A stretch of 32,021 nt of DNA. Source: Bacillota bacterium (lineage in GTDB: Bacteria > Bacillota > Dethiobacteria > DTU022). Below, one piece after another: positions 16,279 through 23,537 of the stretch (the first letter of the stretch is position 1; each line of letters starts with the position of its first letter). Under the pieces are notes generated by a model that did not search any database, was not told the DNA's origin, and saw only the letters and a list, made by a program, of their open reading frames with translations. Both the position numbers and the translations under genes were made by a program. The stretch is taken from assembly GCA_016874655.1 (NCBI GenBank), contig VGTO01000017.1, positions 1 through 32,021 of the forward strand, given 5' to 3'.

Positions 16279-17264
16279 GGGGAGAAAATTTTACTGCACT
16301 ATCGGAATACATGACCGATCGGCGCTTCAATCTCAAGTGGCCATCGGTTTTTGTCCTGCCCTTTTGGCTGCAAACCTGGTGGGAGCATTTCGGGGGAGAT
16401 TTTCAGCTTTCACTATTTTCAGTCTGGAAGGAGGGAGTCCTAATCGGTATTGCTCCCCTAAAATATCAAGATTCAACAGCATCAATGCTTGGCAGTCCTG
16501 ATGTCTGTGACTACCTTGATTATATAATTTTACCGGGAGAAGAAAAAAACTTTTTCCACACACTCTTGGCAGTGCTTGAAGAGAAGGGCATAATGAGACT
16601 GGAACTCTCCAGCCAGCGTCCTGAAGCGGCTATATTCGGCAGCTTTTTCTCTGAAAAACGCTTTAAAGACTGGAAGGGTTCCATTGAAAAGGAAAATGAA
16701 TCAGCGGAAATCTACCTGCCCGTCAGTTGGGAATCCTATCTTACTGCCTTGGATAAAAAGCAGCGCCACGAAGTGAGACGCAAGATCAGAAAACTCGAAA
16801 ACGAAACTCATAATTATAGTTACAAACTATTATCGGAAAAAGATGCAGTAATTGCCTTTACCTCTCAATTTCTGGCGTTATTTCTCCAGAACCCTGATAA
16901 AAAAGAGTTTATGACCAGCGAGATGAAAATATTTTTCCAGCAGCTGATCTTTGCCGCAAACGAAACAGGGCTGGTTCGATTTGGCCTGCTTGAGATCGAG
17001 GGCCGAGTTGTGGCTGCTGTGCTTTACTTCGATTATCAGGATCGAATTTATCTTTATAACAGTGGTTATGACAGTGAGTACAACTCACTGAGTGTCGGTT
17101 TGCTGGCAAAAATATTTTGCATCAGGGACAGTATTGAAAGAGGTAAGCAGGTTTTTGATTTTCTTAAAGGCCGGGAGATTTATAAAACCCGTCTTGGCGG
17201 TAAAACCGTGCCGATTTATAAGGTCACATTGGAAAAAGCAGCACCTCCGATAGAGGGGGTATAA
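16254..17264 (+). CDS. BioF2/CelD-type acetyltransferase (GNAT fold)
   Basis: This is a 336-aa protein of the cellulose biosynthesis CelD / FemAB-like GNAT superfamily (PF13480). An N-terminal segment with WPSVFVLPFWLQTWWEHFGG precedes a duplicated GNAT fold. The C-terminal half holds SWESYLTALDKKQRHEVRRK and RFGLLEIEGRVVAAVLYFDY, followed by YNSGYDSEYNSLSVGLLAKI, all typical of the family. It transfers an acyl or amino-acyl group to an amine, often on a sugar or envelope precursor. The start is TTG at 16254, preceded by AAAGGAAG and an in-frame stop at 16236; ATG at 16311 is a weaker choice. It is first in a + operon with the MshA-like and LmbE genes, so it may acylate an amino-sugar made by them. 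Confidence 0.82.
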   Translation: MPQSFYEIRGENFTALSEYMTDRRFNLKWPSVFVLPFWLQTWWEHFGGDFQLSLFSVWKEGVLIGIAPLKYQDSTASMLGSPDVCDYLDYIILPGEEKNFFHTLLAVLEEKGIMRLELSSQRPEAAIFGSFFSEKRFKDWKGSIEKENESAEIYLPVSWESYLTALDKKQRHEVRRKIRKLENETHNYSYKLLSEKDAVIAFTSQFLALFLQNPDKKEFMTSEMKIFFQQLIFAANETGLVRFGLLEIEGRVVAAVLYFDYQDRIYLYNSGYDSEYNSLSVGLLAKIFCIRDSIERGKQVFDFLKGREIYKTRLGGKTVPIYKVTLEKAAPPIEGV

Positions 17265-17413
17265 ATCTCCCCCTCACCCTGACCCACTCCCTCCAGGGTA
17301 GAGGGAATTGTAAAACTTTCTTTTTAATGGGGCACCCGACAAATTCCTTCCTCTCAATGAAGTGGCTCTAAACTCCCTCCCCCTTGAGGGGGGAGGGTCG
17401 GGGTGGGGGTGAA
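17265..17413. repeat. C/G-rich palindromic repeat element
   Basis: CTCCCCCTCACCCTGACCC on the left reappears inverted as GGGTCGGGGTGGGGGTGA on the right. Between them are two smaller hairpins: CCCTCcagggtaGAGGG and CCCTCCCCCTTGAGGGGGGAGGG (about 17374-17397). This is the pattern of a widespread dispersed repeat that I know from many bacterial genomes in non-coding gaps. It separates the acetyltransferase gene from the MshA-like gene. It has no coding capacity and may fold in RNA; no function is claimed. Confidence 0.75.
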
Positions 17414-17434
17414 TCTTAATCAAGGAGATATGGC

Positions 17435-18652
17435 TTGTATAATAAACTAAAAATAGCGATCTTAAGCATCCACAGTTCTCCGCTAGGTGTACTGGGAGCA
17501 AAAGACGCCGGGGGGATGAGCACCTACTTGCTCGGCCTGACGAAGGCTCTGGGTGCATCCGGTCATCTGGTAGATGTTTACACCAGGGTAGTAACAGGCA
17601 CAAACCACCGGGTAACTGAAGTTTCCACCAATGTTCGCCTTATTTCACTCAGCGATGGGCTTGGTCAACTTAACAAATACGAATTGGCAGATCAGGTGGA
17701 TCCCCTTGCCAAAATTATAGATGACTTTCGGCAACATCACGACCTGCACTATAATCTTCTCTTCAGCCACTATTGGATCTCCGGTTTGGTCGGCCATCAG
17801 CTAAAAGCTAAGTGGCAGATACCCCACCTGGTGATGTTTCACACCCTTGGGCGAGCTAAAAATGAACTCTGCCCTGGTGAAAAGGAACCTCAAGAACGTT
17901 TGGAAGCAGAAGAAAAACTGGCTGTAGGGGCCGATTTAGTGATTGTGGCTGCGCAATCCGAACGGGAAAGATTACTTAAATATTTTAGCCTTGATTCCAA
18001 TCGGGTTCAGGTCGTTCCAGCGGGTATCGATCGACAACTATTCAGGCCCCTGGACCGCTCTTATGCAAAGCAGAAAATTGGCTATAGAGCATCAAAGATA
18101 ATCCTTTCTGTCGGGCGGCTGGAACCGGTCAAAGGTTTTGACTTGTTGCTGGCTGCCGCAGCCCTCATCGATCCAGCACTTGAACTTAAGGTCGTTATTG
18201 TTGGCGGTGATGATCAGGGGAGGGATCTTGAAGAAGATCTTAAAAAGACAACCGACCGGCTTAAGCTTAACAACCGGGTTGTTTTTGCCGGCCAAGCAGC
18301 TTACGAGTGCCTGCCTTACTATTACAACGCAGCAGCGGTAACCATAATCCCATCTTATTACGAGAGTTTTGGCCTGGTTGCTCTCGAATCACTGGCCTGC
18401 AATACACCGCTAATTGCCGGCCCTGTCGGTGTGATCCCGGAACTGGCTGCGATCCCGGGTAGCGAGAGCCATGTGCATCTGCTTTCGGAACGTAAGCCTG
18501 CTCTTTGGGCGGCAGTGATAAAACAGGTGATTACCTCTCCGCCGCTTGTTGCAAATGCTGCTGCAGACCATTTATTGGATCACTACAGTTGGCCGGTAGC
18601 GGCAGAGCGCCTTGCTGAGATTAGCCACAGCATGAGCGTAAATAGGTTATAA
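17435..18652 (+). CDS. MshA-like GT4 glycosyltransferase
   Basis: This 405-aa GT-B enzyme closely resembles MshA, which moves GlcNAc from UDP-GlcNAc to inositol 1-phosphate. The N-terminus SIHSSPLGVLGAKDAGGMST lines up with the MshA 'HTSPLxxPGxxDAGGMNVY' start. The MshA Asn after GGM is Ser here. The donor domain has SVGRLEPVKGFDLL, a VGGDDQG loop and the EX7E pair E310/E318 in PSYYESFGLVALES. No membrane segment is seen. The TTG at 17435 follows AAGGAG by 7 nt. An LmbE deacetylase comes 36 nt later and an inositol-phosphate synthase lies 1.6 kb on, which strengthens the MshA reading. Sucrose-phosphate-synthase-like or other GlcNAc transferases remain possible. Confidence 0.85.
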   Translation: MYNKLKIAILSIHSSPLGVLGAKDAGGMSTYLLGLTKALGASGHLVDVYTRVVTGTNHRVTEVSTNVRLISLSDGLGQLNKYELADQVDPLAKIIDDFRQHHDLHYNLLFSHYWISGLVGHQLKAKWQIPHLVMFHTLGRAKNELCPGEKEPQERLEAEEKLAVGADLVIVAAQSERERLLKYFSLDSNRVQVVPAGIDRQLFRPLDRSYAKQKIGYRASKIILSVGRLEPVKGFDLLLAAAALIDPALELKVVIVGGDDQGRDLEEDLKKTTDRLKLNNRVVFAGQAAYECLPYYYNAAAVTIIPSYYESFGLVALESLACNTPLIAGPVGVIPELAAIPGSESHVHLLSERKPALWAAVIKQVITSPPLVANAAADHLLDHYSWPVAAERLAEISHSMSVNRL

Positions 18653-18688
18653 TAAAATTTAGTTTTTGTAGCAAAAGGAGCGAATAAG

Positions 18689-19387
18689 GTGAGTGGTAAG
18701 AAAGCCGACATAATGATTATTGCCCCCCACCCTGATGACTCCGAATTTGGCGTAGCCGGTTCGGTTGCCAAATGGGTTAAAGAGGGGAAAACGGTCGTAT
18801 ACGTAATCTGCACCGGAGGTGAAAAGGGTACCAGCGATCCGGCGGTAGATCCAAAAGAGTTGGCGAAAACGAGAATGAAAGAGCAGCAGGCTGCCGCCGA
18901 TCTGCTCGGGGTACAGGAAGTACTATTTCTTGGTTACGAGGATCAGACGCTTGAAGACACGCCTGAATTCCGCAAAGAAATAGTCCGCCAGATTCGGACC
19001 TATAAACCGGACATGCTGGTGACGGCAGACCCTTATCGCCGCTACATCTGGCACCGTGATCACCGGATAACCGGTCAGGTTGTCCTTGATGCAGCTTTTC
19101 CCTATGCCCGGGACCATCTTTCCTATCCAGACCTTTACGCGGAAGGTTTAATGCCGCATAAAGTTAAGGAAATTCTGTTTTGGGCCAGCGAAGATCCCAA
19201 TTATTACTCGGACGTTAGTGACACATTTGAGACAAAACTGGCTGCTCTGCGCTGCCATCAAAGCCAGGTGGGCGGTCATCATGCAGAGTCAATTGAGCAA
19301 TGGCTGCGCCAGCGGGCTAAAGATGCTGCTGTCGACCAGGATTTTGAACTGGCTGAAGCCTTTCACCTGGTTGAAATACTCTGGTAG
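18689..19387 (+). CDS. LmbE/PIG-L family deacetylase (MshB/BshB-like)
   Basis: This 232-aa zinc hydrolase of the LmbE-like family removes the N-acetyl group from a GlcNAc-containing glycoside. The metal site is H14 and D17 in APHPDDSEFG and H125 in WHRDH. The first Asp of HPDD (D16) is the usual general base. It has VTADPY before the second His, again family-typical. The start is GTG at 18689, 8 nt after AAAGGAG. It follows the MshA-like transferase by 36 nt in the same operon, the same order of steps (glycosylation then deacetylation) as in mycothiol or bacillithiol synthesis. Amino-sugar conjugate hydrolase is another role of this family. It ends in TAG. Confidence 0.88.
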   Translation: MSGKKADIMIIAPHPDDSEFGVAGSVAKWVKEGKTVVYVICTGGEKGTSDPAVDPKELAKTRMKEQQAAADLLGVQEVLFLGYEDQTLEDTPEFRKEIVRQIRTYKPDMLVTADPYRRYIWHRDHRITGQVVLDAAFPYARDHLSYPDLYAEGLMPHKVKEILFWASEDPNYYSDVSDTFETKLAALRCHQSQVGGHHAESIEQWLRQRAKDAAVDQDFELAEAFHLVEILW

Positions 19388-19411
19388 TTTATTGTGGCAT
19401 ACTCAGATTCT

Positions 19412-20059
19412 TTATGACCAGGTCACGTCACCGCAAAGCTGATCATCAGTCGCCTTGGCGCTGAAAGCATTGATCAGCTTTCTTTCTTTGCCCAAGGTGG
19501 TGGGTTCTCCATGGCCGGATAGAATCACTGAATCATCCGGTAGCGGTAAAATCTTCTCCTGAATGGTGCGATAGATGGTTTTGAAATCAGCAGGGGTGGC
19601 TGTCTTACCCGGTCCGCCGGGAAAAATAGTATCGCCTGCCAGCAGGTATGCCCCGATCAGCAGGCAGATACTGCCAGGTGTGTGGCCGGGAGTATGCATA
19701 ACTAAGATCTGCTGCTCCCCGCAGGTAAGCCGGTCGCCATCATTTAAGTTCAAGTCCGGTTTAAGGGGCAGCGAAAAGCTGTCTTCTTTGTGCACGGCCA
19801 GTGGGGCCTGAAGAGAATGTTTAATTTCTTCCAAAGCCATAATGTGGTCAACGTGGCCGTGGGTGATGATGATCATTTTAACTTTATAACCGCTCAATTG
19901 GGCCAGAATCAGGTCGGCATTACCAGGTGCATCAACTAAAATTGCTTCGCTCGACTGCTTGCAGCGCAGCAGATAAGCATTTGTGCCAAAAGGGTCGGTT
20001 TCGAGGCGATGGATTTCTAAGCCATTTACTCCTCCAATTTTAACCGGGTTTTTAATCAC
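19412..20059 (-). CDS. Metallo-beta-lactamase-fold hydrolase, glyoxalase II-like
   Basis: This is a 215-aa MBL-fold enzyme with all metal ligands: ITHGHVDH, TPGHTPGS, LAGDTIFPG and LSGHGE. The arrangement and size match glyoxalase II-like thioester hydrolases and persulfide dioxygenases. ETDPFGTNAYLLR near the start is the family's N-terminal strand. The likely start is GTG at 20059, 8 nt after GGAG; GTG at 20068 is too close to that site. It is convergent with the deacetylase and divergent from the inositol-phosphate synthase. If a low-molecular-weight thiol is made by the neighbours, this enzyme could act on its thioester conjugates, but that is inference. Confidence 0.9.
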   Translation of the reverse strand: MIKNPVKIGGVNGLEIHRLETDPFGTNAYLLRCKQSSEAILVDAPGNADLILAQLSGYKVKMIIITHGHVDHIMALEEIKHSLQAPLAVHKEDSFSLPLKPDLNLNDGDRLTCGEQQILVMHTPGHTPGSICLLIGAYLLAGDTIFPGGPGKTATPADFKTIYRTIQEKILPLPDDSVILSGHGEPTTLGKERKLINAFSAKATDDQLCGDVTWS

Positions 20060-20090
20060 AAAAACCACTCCAATCTGTCACTTTATGTCG

Positions 20091-20096
20091 ATTATA
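20091..20096 (-). promoter_or_regulatory. Probable -10 box of the MBL hydrolase gene
   Basis: Read on the - strand this is TATAAT, 31 nt before the GTG start. The -35 region is not convincing, so the call is tentative. Confidence 0.4.
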
Positions 20097-20150
20097 GCAC
20101 AGCATTTATAACGGAATTATTACCTGTTTCCCTAACCGCTGACAATCGGT

Positions 20151-20156
20151 TATAAT
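20151..20156 (+). promoter_or_regulatory. Probable -10 box of the inositol-phosphate synthase promoter
   Basis: TATAAT lies 55 nt before the ATG. The hexamer 17 bp upstream, TTCCCT, is a poor -35, so an activator may be needed. It is divergent from the MBL gene's -10 at 20091-20096. Confidence 0.45.
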
Positions 20157-20210
20157 GTTTTTTAGGTTTACTGCAGCAAATCTTGATGTGCAGGAAGAAG
20201 GAATCGTTAT

Positions 20211-21311
20211 ATGTCTACAATACGCATTGCAGTTATCGGTGTTGGCAACTGTGCCTCCGCCTTGATCCAGGGCATTCACTACTATCGCGAAATAGAAGAA
20301 AAGGATGCCATCGGCCTGATGCACTGGTCGATCGGCGGCTATCGCCCTTATGATATTGAAGTTTGTGCTGCTTTTGATGTAGATCAGCGCAAAGTGGGTC
20401 TAGATATAAACAAAGCGGTCTTTGCCCCGCCAAACTGTGCGAAGATTTTTTATCCCGATTTACCAGCCAGTGGAGTAAAGGTTCAGATGGGAAGGGTAAT
20501 GGATGGGGTTTCCGCACATATGCTAAATCACGATCCACAGTACAGCTTTCTCTTATCCCGTGAAAAGGAAGCGGATCAGGCGCAGATTGTCAAAACCCTG
20601 CGCGACTCAAAAACGGAAATTTTACTAAATTACCTGCCGGCCGGTTCTGAGGCGGCTACCCGTTTTTACGCGGAGTGTGCCCTTGCAGCAGGCGTTGCAT
20701 TCATCAATAATATTCCGGTTTTTATTGCCAGCGATCCGGCCTGGGCCGCCCGCTTTGCGGAGCAGAAAATACCGATCATCGGCGATGATATCAAATCGCA
20801 GCTGGGGGCCACCATTGTTCACCGTGCCCTGGCAGAGCTTTTCGGCAAGCGGGGAGTTAAACTGGATCGCTCATATCAGTTAAACACCGGTGGCAATACC
20901 GACTTTCTGAACATGACCAATCATGAGCGCCTGGCCACCAAAAAGATCTCCAAGACCGAAGCGGTGCAAGCTGCCGCCGGAAAGAGACTGGCCGACCGTG
21001 ATATTCACATCGGGCCCAGCGATTATGTACCCTGGCAGAAAGATAACAAAGTCTGCTTCTTGCGCATGGAAGGGCAAATATTTGGCAATGTGCCAATTAA
21101 CCTCGAGATGCGTTTAAGCGTTGAAGATTCGCCTAATTCAGCCGGCATCACGATTGATGCTATCCGTTGCTGCAAGCTGGCGCTGGATCGCGGCCTGGGC
21201 GGTGTTCTTGAAGGACCATCGGCTTTCTTCTCCAAGCACCCGCCGGTTCAGTACCCCGATCATCAGGCATACCAGATGACCGAAGATTTCATTGCGGGCA
21301 AGCCGCTGTAG
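20211..21311 (+). CDS. ino1: Inositol-3-phosphate synthase (actinobacterial type)
   Basis: This 366-aa NAD-dependent enzyme turns glucose 6-phosphate into 1L-myo-inositol 1-phosphate (3-phosphate by other numbering). The sequence tracks Mycobacterium Ino1 all along: IRIAVIGVGNCASALIQGI (NAD-binding G10-x-G12), CAAFDVDQRKVGLD, LLNYLPAGSEAATRFYAECA, PVFIASDPAWAARFAEQKIP, IIGDDIKSQLGATIVHR, NTGGNTDFLNM, KKISKTEAV, HIGPSDYVPW and DSPNSAGITIDAIR. Length matches the compact prokaryotic class. The ATG follows GAAGGA by 8 nt. It is the natural source of the acceptor for the MshA-like enzyme upstream. The gene ends in TAG. Inositol could instead feed phosphatidylinositol or a compatible solute. Confidence 0.93.
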   Translation: MSTIRIAVIGVGNCASALIQGIHYYREIEEKDAIGLMHWSIGGYRPYDIEVCAAFDVDQRKVGLDINKAVFAPPNCAKIFYPDLPASGVKVQMGRVMDGVSAHMLNHDPQYSFLLSREKEADQAQIVKTLRDSKTEILLNYLPAGSEAATRFYAECALAAGVAFINNIPVFIASDPAWAARFAEQKIPIIGDDIKSQLGATIVHRALAELFGKRGVKLDRSYQLNTGGNTDFLNMTNHERLATKKISKTEAVQAAAGKRLADRDIHIGPSDYVPWQKDNKVCFLRMEGQIFGNVPINLEMRLSVEDSPNSAGITIDAIRCCKLALDRGLGGVLEGPSAFFSKHPPVQYPDHQAYQMTEDFIAGKPL

Positions 21312-21411
21312 TTCAATCTGAGTGATCAGTGAGCGTTGCGTAAATACAGCTGCCAGCTGATTAGCAATAACTATAAAATCCTCAGTATTTGATGGGCAAT
21401 TGCCTTGAGCC

Positions 21412-23403
21412 TTAAAGCGAGCGGGCCAGGTCGAATCCTTCGCGGATGGCCTCGGTCAGTTTGCGTGGCTTAGCCGCATCGCCAATCACACGCAGCTCTT
21501 TCACTTTACCCTCAAGCTCATTTGCCAGGCTGTTATTAGCCTTTGCCCCGATCGCCAGTACCACCGTGTCGGCAGGCAACAGTATTTGTATCCCCTCTTT
21601 TTCGACCAGCACACCTTCATTTGTAACTTCTTTAACCAGGTGCTGATCAAGAACTCTAACCCCAAGTCGGTCCACACTTTTTAAAGTAACCCAGCGGGTG
21701 CTGATGCCGATATCGCGCCCGATCCCTTTTTCCATTTCAACCAGGGTTACCTCGCGGGTGCCGCGGTTGGCCAGCTCTTTAATTTTTTCCGGTGTTTCAG
21801 CATCGTTTTCCAGCAAAAACTTCACTGTCTCGGCCGAGATTGCGCCCATTTCTGCGATCGTAATTGCGGTTTCGCAGCCAACAGAGCCACCGCCAATCAC
21901 AACCACTTTTTCACCTGGTATTACAGTGCCATCAAGCACTTCAAGAGCAGTAGTAATGATCTTAGGATTGCTGACTGGGAAAGGCGCCTCAATCGGCAGG
22001 CTGCCACTGGCCAGCACGACCAGGTCGACTCCCGCCTGAACTATCTGATCAACATTGGCGTCATGGTTGAGTAAAACAGTGACTCCATAGCGGGCTAGCA
22101 TTTCTTCGTAGAACCCGAGGAGGGTTATAAAATCTTCTTTACCAGGGGGCATAGCAGCGTATCTTAAATTGCCTCCCAGCCAGCTGCTTCTTTCCCATAG
22201 GGTAACCTTATGCCCCCTGGACGCTGCGACGTAAGCTATTTCCAATCCGGCCGGGCCGCCACCAATTACCAGGATCTCTTTTGCAGTTTCAGCCGGCAAA
22301 ACGCTTACTTGATCTTCCCTTCCGGCGAGCGGATTAACGGTGCAGTGAACATCCTGCAGAGAGAAAACCATGTCGAGGCAGCCCTGGTTGCAGGCTATAC
22401 AGCGTCTGATAGCGTGAAAATCTCCCGCTGCAGCCTTTTTTGGCAGATCGGGATCAGCAAGCAGCGGTCTGCCCATGTTGACCAGATCGGCTAAGTGATG
22501 TTGCAGGATTGCTTCGGCAACCAAGGGATCGTTAATGCGATTGCTGGCCATGACCGGCACACCGACTGCTTTTTTAATCCCTCCGGCCAGGTAAGCATAG
22601 CCTCCGCGCGGCAGCTCGCCGGTTATCTGGGGCACACGTGATTCATGCCAGCCACCTGTCACATTAAAGCAATCAACTCCTGCTTCTTCCAGGAGGGCAG
22701 CAAAGGCGGCCGCCTCTTTATTGGTGTTACTGCCCGGCATAAAATCATTTCCGGAGAGGCGAACCATTATCGTAAAATCGGAGCCGGTTTTCACCCGGAT
22801 TTTTCTGATCACTTCAATGCCGAAGCGGGTGCGGTTCTCCCAGCTGCCACCGTACTGGTCCTCACGCTGGTTGGTGATGGGGGATAGAAATTGGCAAATC
22901 AGGTAACCGGCACTGGCGATTGCTTCAACAGCGTCAAATCCGGCTTCTTTCGCCCGCCTGGCTGCTTCACCAAAATTTTCGATCACCACCTCGATATCTT
23001 CGAGGGTCATTTCGCGCGGAGTCTCTTTCGTTAATCTTGAAGCAATAGCCGATGGAGCAGCCGGCTGCTGGCCGCTCATCATACTGTGAGTGTAACGCCC
23101 TGCCTGGTAAAGTTGGGCCGCGACAGCTGCGCCGGAGGACTTCACCCTCAAGGTAAACTCTGTTAAACCGGCAATGAATTTATCATCGTGTAAGCCGACC
23201 ATCATTGGCCCCGGACCAAGCAGGTCTATGGTGCAGCCGCCTAAAGTGATCAATGCGGCGCCTCCTGAGGCCCGCGCTTCATAGTAGCGGATTAAACGCT
23301 CATTAACCATACCGTCTGGAGTGTAGCAGAGGTGCATCGCCGGCATCGCGATCCGGTTTTTTAGTTTTAAACTTCCTACTGTTATCGGTTCAAATAGCTT
23401 CAT
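21412..23403 (-). CDS. FadH/OYE-type NADH:flavin oxidoreductase
   Basis: This 663-aa flavoenzyme belongs to the 2,4-dienoyl-CoA reductase group. Residues 1 to about 330 form an FMN-binding TIM barrel (SLKLKNRIAMPAMHLCY, AAQLYQAGRYTH, REDQYGGSWENRTRF). A [4Fe-4S] site follows with C335, C338, C342 and C354. The C-terminal half has FAD and NAD(P) dinucleotide motifs, VIGGGPAGLEIA and VIGGGSVGCET. It would reduce an enoate such as an unsaturated acyl-CoA or a related substrate. The start is the ATG at 23403, 8 nt after GAAGGAG; upstream in-frame codons lack a site. The acyl-CoA synthetase gene is divergent from it. I cannot decide between dienoyl-CoA and other enoates. Confidence 0.9.
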   Translation of the reverse strand: MKLFEPITVGSLKLKNRIAMPAMHLCYTPDGMVNERLIRYYEARASGGAALITLGGCTIDLLGPGPMMVGLHDDKFIAGLTEFTLRVKSSGAAVAAQLYQAGRYTHSMMSGQQPAAPSAIASRLTKETPREMTLEDIEVVIENFGEAARRAKEAGFDAVEAIASAGYLICQFLSPITNQREDQYGGSWENRTRFGIEVIRKIRVKTGSDFTIMVRLSGNDFMPGSNTNKEAAAFAALLEEAGVDCFNVTGGWHESRVPQITGELPRGGYAYLAGGIKKAVGVPVMASNRINDPLVAEAILQHHLADLVNMGRPLLADPDLPKKAAAGDFHAIRRCIACNQGCLDMVFSLQDVHCTVNPLAGREDQVSVLPAETAKEILVIGGGPAGLEIAYVAASRGHKVTLWERSSWLGGNLRYAAMPPGKEDFITLLGFYEEMLARYGVTVLLNHDANVDQIVQAGVDLVVLASGSLPIEAPFPVSNPKIITTALEVLDGTVIPGEKVVVIGGGSVGCETAITIAEMGAISAETVKFLLENDAETPEKIKELANRGTREVTLVEMEKGIGRDIGISTRWVTLKSVDRLGVRVLDQHLVKEVTNEGVLVEKEGIQILLPADTVVLAIGAKANNSLANELEGKVKELRVIGDAAKPRKLTEAIREGFDLARSL

Positions 23404-23537
23404 TGTGTTCGCTCCTTCATGATCTGGATTAATGCTCAATTCTAATTCTACGCAGCACCGGTAATTGCCTTTTTTATAATGATTAAGAGCAGGAAATAGT
23501 TTAATTGTCTTGAACTTTTTAGGGGGAGGCGATATCG

